From NCBI RefSeq assembly GCF_000213175.1, contig NW_009799099.1:6027862-6091861 (forward strand): DNA of 64,000 nt, written 5' to 3'. Each line of letters starts with the position of its first letter. Within the stretch, counting starts at the first letter, position 1. Source of the stretch: Neurospora tetrasperma FGSC 2508 (lineage: Eukaryota; Ascomycota; Sordariomycetes; Sordariales; Sordariaceae). Of this stretch, positions 36,656 to 47,605 are shown in pieces. Both the position numbers and the translations under genes were made by a program. Below the pieces are notes generated by a model. The model worked only from the letters and a program-made list of their open reading frames with translations, was not told the origin of the DNA and did not search any database.

Positions 36656-37626
36656 TTGGAGCAGCGTTGGTACCAATCGTCCGGTAGAGAGGTAAGGAAA
36701 GGGTCCTTATCTAGCGCTTGCTGGACTCGGGAGACGGATGGTATGTGCGTTGCTACTTTTGCCAGTGTTGGGCGGTTGTCGGGTGGCGGATGATGCAGGT
36801 TGTGATGCAGGTTGAGCTGCAGGTCTTGGTGTTGAAGTAAATGGGACTCCGGGGGTCCGGCGTGGCCCGGGCTCAGCTCGGCCGATGGATGGATGCCGGC
36901 CGTTCACATGCCAGTGATCAGGAGTGTCCGACCCATCGGTTCCTAAGGTAAACCCATAAGTGATAACTTGTGCAAAAGGACCGAGGAAGAGCATAGAGCT
37001 TGGCGAAATGAACGAGGCAGCCATGCTACTGATGCCGTCGGAAAGCGGAGTAGCTCTGGGAGACGAGGGGGTCATTAGTAGTTTCCGTGTCAAAGATGGC
37101 AGTTGAATTTCATGAGATGACAATTGAAGGATAACCAAGAGTAGAGATGACACAAATCGACATCCTGACTTGTTGTCCTCGAAGCCGGTGATGGAGATTT
37201 CGAGGTGAACACTTCACGTGCTTGTGAATTTGCGGTTGGTTGGCGAGGTTGGGTACGTACCTGATAATGTGGCTCGTGCACACCATCAGCGTCCTCCACG
37301 TGATGACGTTCAACCCCGCAGTCCCACTTGGGAAACGACGCCAAGCGGGGCTAAAGATGCCGGCGGCATTCCACTTTCAACAACAACAACCCAACAATCA
37401 TCACCAGGTCTCATGACAACATTCAGGCAGGACTACCTCATGGTTATCGTTGAACTGGCGCTCGGAATAAAATAGTTCTTGACGGTCTTTGTCTACGGAC
37501 GCGTCTTATTCCGTACACAATACGATAAACAGACCATCTCTCCACCAAACACTTGTACCAACCGCCACGACAAAGTATCACCATTCAATGATACCATCAT
37601 AAACGACATCAGACATCATCGCCAAC

Positions 37627-38847
37627 ATGGACCCTCCAAGCCGTCCTCTTCCGCCAATTTACCACCTCAACCTTGAGTTAATTCTCATCCCCCCCATTCT
37701 CTTGGCCATCGCGACAGCCCTCAGTCTTTTCACCCATTCCGACACGGACCTGTACATGCTCTACTCGCAATGTCATTCCCACGCCCGTATCGAATGGCTC
37801 TCTCGCGTTCCCCTGTTTGGTCCTCTCGCCTGCTTTCTCGTGTCTTTCTTCCAAGAGGCTCTCCTCTCTCCGGTCCGCTCCAAAGGCATCATGTCTGTCA
37901 TCCTCAGCTATGTCGCCGGTCTGCTAACCATCACCACGGTCGAGTCCTCTCGTATCTGCAATCAATCGGCCTTCTTCCTCGCCTTCCCCACCGCCACTTG
38001 GCTCATCTTTGACCTCGTTGGCGGCGCCCTAGTCTGGGAGATCGTCATCATTCCCGCCTTCTTCCACCGCGCAAAGCTTGTCATTCTGGCCCGTCGCCAG
38101 GGCACCACCACCTCCGAGGGTGAAGAAGCCGCCGAACCCGAGCTCATCCTCGGCGCCCCGCGTCACTTGTCCACCCTTGCCGAGTCGATCTCTATCCCTG
38201 TGTCAATTGCAATCGGCTACATCCTTCCCTCGCTACTCATTCTCCTCCTTCCGTCAGACCAAACCACCGTCCCCATTCTCGTCTGGCTCTTCTTCCCTGT
38301 CTGGGTGTCCTTCCTCCACCAAGGTGTGCGCACCGCGCTCCTCCATGTGTTCAGAGACCACCCAACTTGGCCTAGACCCTTCCACCTCGAGACCTCTCTT
38401 CTCCCGCTGGTTTTGACCTACGCTGCGCCCATCTTCTTGTCGCTGGCTTCGCACATCTACCTTATCGTCACACTCTTTACCCACCCGCACGACGATCGGA
38501 AGGAAATGACGCTTGCTACGACACGGTTCATCATGGTGAACATGGTCTTTGTCGGGCTGACGGTCCTGTACTGGGCGTTCATCGAGGCTGGATGGCCGAC
38601 TGCGTTGGTGATGCTGGTGGTCACGGTGTTGGCGGGCCCAGGAGCGGGAGTGTGTGTGGGATGGATATGGAGGGAAAGTGCGGTGGGGGTGGATTGGATT
38701 GGACGGAGATTTGGACCGAGAGCGGCTGTTATTGCTGTCGCGGTGGGAGGAACCGGCTCGAGGAGAGGGAGTGACGGTGAGCGAGATGGAGAAAGGGGTC
38801 AGGAGGGTGGCAATGGACCGTCTGAAGAAACGCCGCTTTTGCGATAG
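37627..38847 (+). CDS. Polytopic integral membrane protein, fungal, function unknown
   Basis: Single exon, 406 aa. Hydrophobic segments lie near residues 17-36, 62-78, 87-104, 115-145, 185-209, 214-230, 256-285, 301-320 and 324-346, suggesting eight or nine membrane passes. A charged loop (about 155-182) contains TTSEGEEAAEPE. The C-terminal ~60 residues are hydrophilic and end EETPLLR, an acidic-dileucine-like tail common in fungal endomembrane and vacuolar proteins. I recognise no transporter or enzyme signature. The layout resembles uncharacterised ascomycete membrane proteins, some of which sit in secondary-metabolite clusters, but no cluster genes are nearby. Start is the first ATG, in an AACATGG context. 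Confidence 0.75.
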   Translation: MDPPSRPLPPIYHLNLELILIPPILLAIATALSLFTHSDTDLYMLYSQCHSHARIEWLSRVPLFGPLACFLVSFFQEALLSPVRSKGIMSVILSYVAGLLTITTVESSRICNQSAFFLAFPTATWLIFDLVGGALVWEIVIIPAFFHRAKLVILARRQGTTTSEGEEAAEPELILGAPRHLSTLAESISIPVSIAIGYILPSLLILLLPSDQTTVPILVWLFFPVWVSFLHQGVRTALLHVFRDHPTWPRPFHLETSLLPLVLTYAAPIFLSLASHIYLIVTLFTHPHDDRKEMTLATTRFIMVNMVFVGLTVLYWAFIEAGWPTALVMLVVTVLAGPGAGVCVGWIWRESAVGVDWIGRRFGPRAAVIAVAVGGTGSRRGSDGERDGERGQEGGNGPSEETPLLR

Positions 38848-39689
38848 TGAAGAAAGGATGGGATGTGGTGTTCGTTATGCCAGAACTTGGGGGTTTGTTG
38901 CATTTTGTCGGTTTGGTGTTGCACGTTTTATTTGGAGATCAAGATGGATTGAGGTTTAGACGCCGTGCTTCGTGATTCTTTCTATCTTTTTCATGCTCTC
39001 AGCGGCGTTTTTGGCATTGATGGTTCCTCTTTTTTCGTATATCCAAGGTTCTCCGTTTCGCCAAATGTTTCATTGGCTACAAATTCAAGTTCTCTTTGTC
39101 CAAGTTCACATGTGTGCATCAAACCTCCCTCGTCTTTGCCGTTCTTGTTCGATCTCTTCGTCGTGGACATTCAGAGCTTGAGAATTCTGCAAGTTATCCA
39201 TCGGTCGGTGGCTGATTTCCCTACAATGTTTATCACAGGCTCGCTCCTTAGTGTTGGGTCTTCGATATTCGGTGCGGCGAGGGAGGGTGGACTGGGCGGC
39301 CCCACATGCTCCTGCCTCGACAGACGGACCAAAGTGGAAGGAAGTTCGGGGCACAGCAACGAGAAGCGGCCCCTCGTCGAAATCTGAACGGATTCTCAAC
39401 ACCAACATCACCTCGCTCTCACCTTACACAGTCACAATAATTGCTTCAATGCGCACAATTCTTGAAATTCGCTGTGGGGCCAACCTCCCACCATAAATTC
39501 CCTCCCACCTTTCACCCTCTTCCTTCTCGTCTCGTTGCGAATTTCGGGACCGGACAACCTTCGCACGACGACTTGACTCAATTCGTTGTTTGCTCCATTC
39601 AGCGCATCGTCATTTGCTTCAATCCAATCCACTTATTGTGTCTGTTCAATTGCACCGATCGTCCGACTTCGAGCAAACACAACAGAGAG
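38848..39689. other. Intergenic
   Basis: 3' flank of the membrane protein and leader of member E. A 140-codon frame (38965-39387) has no features supporting a gene. Confidence 0.55.
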
Positions 39690-41774
39690 ATGCCGTCGCC
39701 GCGGAGGAATGAGATGGAGTATGACCGCATCCGAGGCGGTGATGGTCGCAGATATTCTCTCTATAAAGGTACTCGTTGCCCATTCTCTTTATCAGCCTGA
39801 ATGCAGCGTCAAGTTTTGGGCCATACTAACACCAATCTCGTCGGCTATCTAGCCAGTGGTCCGAACAAGCACGCCCACTATGGCCATGGCGCGTTGTTCC
39901 CAGAAAACTATGCTCCTCGGCCAGGACGCCCAAATGCGAAATGGCATTGCCCCATCATTGGATGCAATCGAGCCTTCAGGCTCCTCAGAGATTTGGGCGA
40001 GCATTTCAATGTGAGTGTCTCCCGTCTTTCCTTCCGTCCTCGGACATATCTCTCAGCCAACCCTCGCCTTTGGTTCTCTTTCTCGTCGCTAACCTCCCCT
40101 TACACCCAGACCGATCACAAAGGCGACATTCTTCACGACTTGCGAGATGGCAACTTTCGCAAGATTGGCAATGCCGGAAACCGCCCGCCCTACGTCGGCT
40201 ACCGAAGTGACAATCCGCCGTCGCCCATTCCCCTCCCCCCTCCATCGCCGCCTAAGCGTCCGGCCGCTGACAATTCCTCCGCCGGCGCCGGCGCCGTCCG
40301 TACAGCTACTCCTGGATTGTTCTTCAAGCAGGAGTATTCTGACGACGACGACGCCCGCCCAAAGGAGACATCGTACATTATTCTCGACCATGAGAGCGAT
40401 GAGTGGGTTTCTACAAGTCCTCTCTGCCGGTTATAACAAGATTAGCTAACCCACAAATCCAGCCATAGGTCACAGCAAGAAAGCAACTCGGATAACGACG
40501 ACCCGGACAGCGCCGATGGCAAAGAGGACACCGATAGCGACTCTGACGAAAGCGAGCACACCGAGAACGAAAACATTGTTCAGCAAAGAGAGCAACAACA
40601 ATTCTCTGACAGCCATATCGACAACGACGACTACAGCGTCCATGATCATGGCTCCGACATCTGGGCTTACCTCAACAGTTTGACGCCGGAACCTATCGCC
40701 ATCCCCGACGACGCATGTATCAAGGAGCTGATGAAGCTGCCTGTCCTTCGTGAGCTCCCCTTCTCTTGGAAAGCGCGTCTTTCCAAAAAGAGCTGGGTGA
40801 AAAAATACTGCAGCCTCAAGACTATCACAGCAATCATGCACTTCCTCGTCGGCGAAGACCGGGACCGCAAGGTCTGCAACGGCCTAGGTTGCGACACTCT
40901 AGGGAACGACGGTCTTATATCCGCGCTATCTGATTTTGCCATAGGCAGCGACGGATTCCATGGAGAGTACGCCTTTCCTCGCTGCATCATGCTCCCAGAC
41001 AACACCATGATGTCGGAGGCCGTCATGGAGCGGATTGGCATTAACCAATGCGTCAACGCATACTACAGACGCGGCAAAAAGGTTCCATTTCCGGGTCGAA
41101 TCTTCCCCCGTCGCCTGGAGGTGCCTCAGACACCCAAAGGCCGTGGCAACAACCGCCCCTACAGCGAATCTTCCGTCCTCCGTCGCCAGGCCCGACTCCC
41201 GTCGCTTTCTGTCACGCCATCCAGATCTCCCAAGCGCAAGGCATCCTCCCCCGAGTACGAGGACGAACTCCCCTCATACCGCCTCGCCAACCCTTCCTCT
41301 CCTAACAAACCCGCTCCTTGGGAGCAGTTCACCGGCTTTCTGCCACTTCGCTCTTCGCCGCCCCGCGGCCATCGCTCCTCCCAAGCCGCTTCTGATGTCA
41401 TGGTTGCTCACTCGAGCATGTACCTCGCATCTCAACCGCAGAAGCGTATCAAGCTCGTTGACCATTCTGGTCTCGGCCGCGGCGACTTCGCTGTCCTAAC
41501 ACTGGCTGGCAATGATGATGGCCATGTCTTGAGAGTTGACCAGGGAAGTGGAAGGATGCTTAATTGTTCCGTGGCCAAGGGCAGGGTAGATGTCTTCTTG
41601 GTTGTCAGGGGTAGAGGCCAGGCGCAGGAGGAAATGACGTTTACTGCTGGCGAAGACACGCAGTGGGTGGTCAAGGAGGGATGGGCATGTGAAGTGACGA
41701 AGTTTCAAGGAGAGGCGGACGAGGCGAAGGTCCATGTCACTGGCTTGGGTGTGGATGAGCAGTCGCAGGAGTGA
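39690..41774 (+). CDS. Family member E: finger, acidic linker, core and C-terminal beta-domain
   Basis: Unknown function. Four exons, 39690..39768, 39853..40010, 40110..40402, 40463..41774, 613 aa. Exon 1 ends after GRRYSLYK at a phase-1 intron; exon 2 carries ALFPENY and finger ligands C59, C64 and H77; exon 3 starts TDHKG, supplying H82. FKQE followed by Asp residues (around the end of exon 3) resembles an acidic-tailed SUMO site, and YIILDHESDE resembles a SUMO-interaction motif. A Glu/Asp-rich linker precedes the core: WAYLNSL, LRELPFSWKARL, FLVG, VCNGLGC, FPRCI and CVNAYYR. A Ser/Pro/Arg-rich linker leads to the terminal beta-domain (about the last 105 residues). The 60-nt last intron is unique to this member and rests on a GTGGGT donor and a GCTAAC branch site. 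Confidence 0.85.
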
Positions 41775-42991
41775 GGGAGCCAAAGGAGATCGGATGTGAA
41801 GGATGTTGAGAATGTTGAAGATGTGCAGAAGTGTCTGCGGTCCTCGATAGAAGAAGGGCACCGAGGCTGATGCCGCGTTCTATGTGTTGGAGTTTCTCAA
41901 GAGGTGGATCATTGTACGGAGGTGGGCGTGTTTGCAAGAGGGCATGGCGAGTTACCAGCCAAGAGAAGGATCATTTGATGTTCGGTGCTCGATTTACCGG
42001 ATGTTGAACATAAGTTTGCACAGCCAGTGGCTGGTATCCAGGTGGAAGCTTACCTGTTTACAGCTCATGGCTTGTCTCGTGGTTCCAGATACACGAACAA
42101 GCGGCCAGCATTTTCCTTCTGTCCATTACACTATGCTGAGCTAGCATAGACGATGCTTAAAATCGTTTGTTATTGAACATTACCTTTCTGTCCCTGTTTT
42201 CCTCATACTTCTCCAGTGTTTGATGTTTTGTTTTCTTCTTTCTTTCCCCCTTGTTTGTGTCTTGCGACATCCACTCGGTGTACCCAATCCAGGCTCCAAG
42301 AAGCCGAGGATCGAGATGGATGTCGATGGCGAAAACATCGTGTTGCGCATTTGGTGAGAGTTCCGTACAGTATGGGGACAGCGTTGCTTTCTCTTGGATA
42401 TTCTGGACCTTTGACGCTTGGAGCAGTTTTTTACCCATGGTCACTTGCGTATACCCACGGTTCTTCCATGGACGAATAAACATTTGGTGTTTGTTTTGTT
42501 TTTGTGCATTTCCATGCGTGAAAATTATGGCGAGTGTTCGTAAGAACAAAACGAACACATCAGGGTCCAGCTCGTCATACCTTCGGAACAGTCTTGCGAC
42601 CGCTCGCATGGCCACTTCCACACCAGACGTTACCAAGTCTTCGTTCCTCCCTTCACTCGTCCTCGGCTTGTGTCATCCCGCCATTGAGCTGTGACCCACA
42701 CGTTTTAAACTTACCAGTCCGTGCCGGCCGTCAGGGCAAGCTTCTCCCTCCTCGGCCACGAAAATTTCAGACATCGAATCTCCTTTTTGCGGAAGTCGTG
42801 ACCTTCAATTTTCCTTCCCGGTCTCGGCACAGGTGCAGATCCCACTACTCACCTTTTCCTACGACATCAAGCGAGACCTGGCATTCATCATTGCTTCCTT
42901 CGTTCGCTAATCCCTAGCTATTGCTGCTGCCATACTATCTCTTCTTATCCTCGCTCACTTCATCTCTCCTGGCGTTCGGTAAATCGCGAGA
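41775..42991. other. Intergenic between members E and F
   Basis: A 159-codon minus-strand frame (42157-42636) lies here without domain support. At 42716-42738 a block nearly identical to one upstream of member A (4918-4939, other strand) probably marks an inherited promoter or leader element. Confidence 0.5.
42716..42738 (+). promoter_or_regulatory. Leader/promoter block shared with member A
   Basis: The sequence GTCCGTGCCGGCCGTCAGGG and its last three bases match the minus strand at 4918-4939 at about 20 of 22 positions. The blocks lie 254 and 291 bases before the respective start codons. Shared ancestry of A and F is clear from their proteins; function of the block is inferred. Confidence 0.4.
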
Positions 42992-45974
42992 ATGCCTCTT
43001 GCAGGTGCCGATATGAACAGAAAGCGGCCAATTGAGGGAGGAGCAGACAATACCCGACTCCGAAAGAGAAGATCGCAAGGATTCACTGCTCCGTCCTCGA
43101 ACTCCGCCTCTACCGGAGAGTTCGAACTTCCGGCGCTGATCAGTCTCGCTGATGCATCGAGAAGGTACGACGAGTGGAAGGGTGACATTGGTAAGTGGCT
43201 GTTCTCCTTCCTGGGTCGAGATTTCTTCCAAGCGGTTGCTTACAACAAGAACACAGGAGATGGTGTCTGTAGGACCTTAACAGGAGGCGGCGCCTATTTT
43301 CCGACAAATTACAAGCTTTTTCTTAAGCACCCCGCTCCGTGGCTATGTCCTCTTGTCAACTGTAGAAAGTCTTTCGCCCAATGTAGTAGTCTGGGACATC
43401 ACTTCTCGGTCAGTACCTCACTTTCTCTCCCGAAGCTGACGCTATGCGTTGACTGCCTCGCATATATCGCCATCGTCATTGTCTTACCTTGTCTCAATGC
43501 TATCACGATCATCTTCCGCTGACCAGTCTCCCTTACAGAAAGCTCATCGCGGATTGAAACTCTACGATGAGGCAGAGAGGGGCCTCTTTCACCCCCAAGG
43601 CATGAGAATCAAGCCAGACAAGGACGGAAAACTTCGACCAATTGTTGTCGCGAGAGGATTTGGCGCTCCAGATGATGATCAACAGGCCCCGGCCGCGCTT
43701 GCAGCCAACCGTCCCGCCACTGCCAATTCCGCGCCGGTCCGACCTCTCTCTACCCAGGTTGCTTCAGCAGCCGCTCCCACTCCCACTACTGCTCGCGCCG
43801 TCAATAATTCTGCCTCGACGCCCACCACATCCGCACAAGCCACCAATTCATTGACTCACGATATCATCGACATCGTTAGCGATGACGAGGACGTGCAGCT
43901 GGTCCTTAACCAAACCCTTTTCAGAAAACCCACTACTCAAGGCTCGACTCAGCGGAAACAGCCAAGAGCAGGGGACAACAATGGCGGCGCTGGTAGGAGC
44001 TCGTTAGACGACCTCGTCCACGATCTTATTCCTGACCTCGAAACTGACTTTTTCGAGACATTCGACAACTTCGAATTCGAGGTTGATGATTCCCAGCCGG
44101 CCGGGGGCGCACAGCAAACGAAGAATATCCTTGCAAGTTCGAAGCGTGAGAGGGGAATCCAGAGTTCCAAGAAAGCCTCTCTCGAGATAAACAAGGAAGC
44201 CAATGTGCAGTTGCCAAAGCTAGTCTCCTTTGGACTGGATTGCAACGTTGACAGGCCGTGCCCCAAAAGCACCTCTTCCAAACCACACCAGGACGGCAAT
44301 TCACAACGCCCGAAGAATGTCTTATCCAAGCCGAACCAGGAATCAATTACACAGCGACCAAAGGACATCTCTTCCAAGCCCTCCACGGGGTCAGGTGCTT
44401 CGGGACCGAATGATGCCAACATCTGGGAGTACCTAAGGAAGTTTTTGAAGCCCGGCACGCAGAAGCGTATGCCTGAAGATGCAGCCATCCAAAAGCTTTT
44501 AGCTCTTCCCCGGCGTCGCGAACTTCCGACCGGCTGGCAATTTCGACTTCGTACGTACGAAGGTGTTCATCTGACAACGCTGATTGCCATAGTTATGTAC
44601 CTCGGCGGCGACGAATCTCCCAGCAGCCCTTGTAGCGTTATGGGATGCAGGGAGAAAACAGAAGGTCTTAATCTCAACAATAAAGACTTTAGGACTGGGC
44701 GAAGCCGCGACGCTAGGTTTGCTTTTCCTGTATGCGTCATGCTCCCCCAGTGCCTCTCAAACTCCGATACGATCCACCATCGGCTTAACAACAAGATATG
44801 CTGCAATGCATACTTCAGGTGGTGCAAAGTGGAAGAGCCTGACAGTGCCCTCGATAAGATCTGGACAGCGGAGAAGGAGATGGGGGCGGCATCTGCTTGC
44901 TCGGAAACAGCGAAGGTCGAGAATGATAAAGTGCCCAATGCCACGGTAAAGTGCAGCCGAGGGAACGACACCAAGATAAACCGTACCATGTCGAAAGCAA
45001 GACCATATGACACCAAGTCGGATCATGTCACACCGACCATCCAACCGAGTCATCATTCGGTGCCGCTCTCTGGCTCACGACTGTCTCTACCTAATGGGAC
45101 TTCTATAGCATCGGCAAAGCACGAGGAGCGGAACAGCATGATTTCCAGGCGTTCCAACGAACATATTCAACCATCCAATGCACGCACGACAGCCATATCG
45201 ACCTTCTCCCAACTTGCAGTCGCGATGCAACAAACAGTCAGTCCTCGGCGACCGGCACAAGAAGATTCTTCGCAACCGGCAACAGTTACGAACGCCAGAA
45301 ATGAGTTCGAGTCGCAAAGCTCCTCAGCGGATTCTGACTCAGATGAAAGTGAAGGGGGTGATTCGGAATATCACTCTCCCAACAAAAGGGAAGCTGCGCA
45401 GTCCAAGTGGAAGGGTTCGAAGGAGTGGATAGAGTGGAAAAGAAAAATGAAGAAGAGGAAGCTGAGAAGGGCCAAGGACAAGAAGTTGAAGAAGAATCGA
45501 CAAGCCAGGCGAGACAACGAGAAGGAAGAAAATGACAGACAGGTGTCGCTGGCTAGCCAGACGAACCACACCCCCGTTTCCGCGGCGGCAGCTTCTTTTT
45601 CTAATCTTACGGTACAGGATACATCCACGACGCCTTCCAGAGCGCAGCAGCAAGGCGGCCCAGAAGAGTCGCAGAAAACGACCGTTTTCAACATTGCCAA
45701 TGGTTCCACACAGCCCATTGGCTTCAAGGGTGGGCAGTCCCAGCTCATTCAGGCATCGAAAAGACAAACTCTGGAGTGCACGGTTTGGGCAGGTAGTGTA
45801 AGGATGAAGATGATTGGAGATGATGGCATGTCTATTACGCGGAGGGTGGACGCGGAAGGGACTTGGACAGTCGGCCCGGACAGTCACTGTTTGGTCAGCA
45901 ACTTCTTTCCAGCAGCCAAAGAGACTGCTGTGGTCAATGTTAAGTCTAAGTCTGTGTCGACAAGCATCGGATGA
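42992..45974 (+). CDS. Family member F: largest member, finger, core, basic region and C-terminal beta-domain
   Basis: Unknown function. Three exons, 42992..43190, 43257..43408, 43539..45974, 928 aa. Its N-terminus (MPLAGADMNRKR) resembles member A, its closest paralog. RRYDEWKGD at residues 57-65, GAYFPTNY, then finger ligands C97, C102, H115 and H120 across the phase-0 intron. KAHRGLKLYDEAERGLF and PDKDGKLRPIVVARGF are shared with A. A SUMO-interaction-like motif IIDIVSDDEDV follows. An imperfect ~20-residue repeat (SSKPxQDxxxQRPKxV/I) occurs about three times before the core. Core: IWEYLRKF, LPRRRELPTGW, IVMYLGGDE, PC..MGC, FPVCVMLP and CCNAYFR. A strongly basic stretch (KRKMKKRKLRRAKDKKLKK) is a likely nuclear signal. 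The terminal beta-domain covers about the last 95 residues. Confidence 0.87.
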
Positions 45975-47605
45975 CCAACTGAGGGTAAGAAAGCAAGATG
46001 GATAGGTCGAAATAGATATATGTTTGTCCCCAATTTCATTCCTTATGGCTATTGAAAGATTCGCCCTTGGCATGTGTCCCTTGACCGTTGTCAATTACAA
46101 TCATCTTGATTGAGCTTGCGCGCCTGGCATAAGAGGCGCAGGACCAAACGCGGAAGGCAGCTTCATGGGCCTGGCAACTATGACCCCCCTTTTCACCTTT
46201 GACCAGACCCACTCTTCATCTCTAAACGCATCCAAAATTTCCATTCACGCTCCTAGGACACTCGCAAATAATCTTTCACGAACAACTCCTATATCCGTCA
46301 AATTGAACTATTATTGCGGTGCTACTCTGAATTTCCATATCCACAACCTTTTCGTTCCTTAATGACCTGTCTTGTCCCTCTCGTCGGTCATTCAAATTAT
46401 CGAGTTCCGTTTGTGCAACGTGCTCCTTTGGAGGTAGGGCGGCGCATTTTACCGGTCGCATGCTGGCACTAAATACCGGAGGATCCGCTCTCGTAACATA
46501 CGAAGGGGAGAAAGGCTCGCAAAGCTGAAATGGCTGACGAGCAGACACTAACGGTCGTGATGGCGGTGATGGCATTTTGAAAACATGAGGTTGAATGGAG
46601 GGCAATGGTTTGGACGCTTCCACAGCTGCCAGGCATGCACCATCGATAGCTTCATTGTTGACTGCATATGGGAAAAAGATGGATGTGCCTACCTTTGGCG
46701 GTTCTCTGGTAGAAATTTTGCCTGATCTCTACATGAAAGTAGATTTACGATGAACACACATCTCACTCTCAGCACCGTTGTTGACCCTATCTTCCTTTAC
46801 AACATCAGTGTGATACTTTTTGGTCAGATGATCTTCTCCTCTCCGAGGTCCTTTCATTACCTCAGGCAAAACAATACAGGTCGAGGTTTTCTTGCAAGAA
46901 GCGTACCTCTAGAGGCACATAGAGGTATATACAGCTTCACACTCGAACCATACAACATCGTGAGGCAGGAGCCATACCAAGGACCGGAATATTTGTTTGC
47001 GAGCACATTCAGGAGTTATCATTGTCCAACTTTTTCGATCCAAAACGGGTTGTCTGCATAGGGGCATTCTACAATACATCAAATAGGAATCCCGTTTCCC
47101 AGTCTCTTCAACTGATTACCAGACAAAATACCTCTACAGCCCGGCGCGTGACAATACGAGTACCTGCCATTTATCTTTCCAATTCTGCTCCCCTTTCAGA
47201 ATCAGAAATCCAGAGGTTCGAATGAGGAATGACGCCGTCCTCCTGAGCAGTTCAGACAGGACCTCAGATTACCTGGTTACCTGGCAGGCAACTGGTCTCA
47301 AATTCGAGAGTGTTTACCCACAATAATTTTGCGCTGTTATTTCCCTCCCCCGCACTTCTATCGTCTCCTTCGAGTCTGACCTCGTCCTCGTCACGCTTTG
47401 CAAGATTTTAACCTTGCAAGATCTTCGTCTGCGAAATTTCTCTATCAAAGAAGACGCGTCGTCCTTCTTGAAGCTTACAACTTTCACCGAGATTCTTCAA
47501 GATTACAAAAAACTTTTGTTACAACTCGTCGTTGTCGGCAGACCTCACGCATACCTCTACCTCTATCTCACTCTTCCATACACGGTTACCCCCTTGACTA
47601 TCACC
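45975..47605. other. Intergenic between members F and G
   Basis: 3' flank of F and a long leader region of G. A minus-strand open frame of about 150 codons (46276-46735) contains Pro/Ser-rich sequence but no ATG near its start and no recognised domain. TAGAGGTA-type motifs occur near 46909-46926. Confidence 0.5.

Larger units (their letters stand above)
34001..37626. other. Long intergenic region without protein genes
   Basis: 3.6 kb. It contains a 39-base A homopolymer (36167-36205), a tRNA-like relic (36563-36655) and scattered TACCTA motifs (for example 35220-35310). Open frames are short and mutually overlapping. Confidence 0.55.

Noticed and set aside
37627-38847. Membrane component of a secondary-metabolite cluster
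   Set aside because: No polyketide, peptide or terpene synthase, P450 or tailoring gene lies near it.
42157-42636. 159-codon minus-strand open frame between members E and F
   Set aside because: Has an ATG but no domain and no paralog beside the other family genes beyond a short chance-level similarity; kept only as an intergenic note.
46276-46735. Minus-strand open frame of about 150 codons, Pro/Ser-rich
   Set aside because: No early ATG, no splice partner, no family; could be a real exon but cannot be supported.
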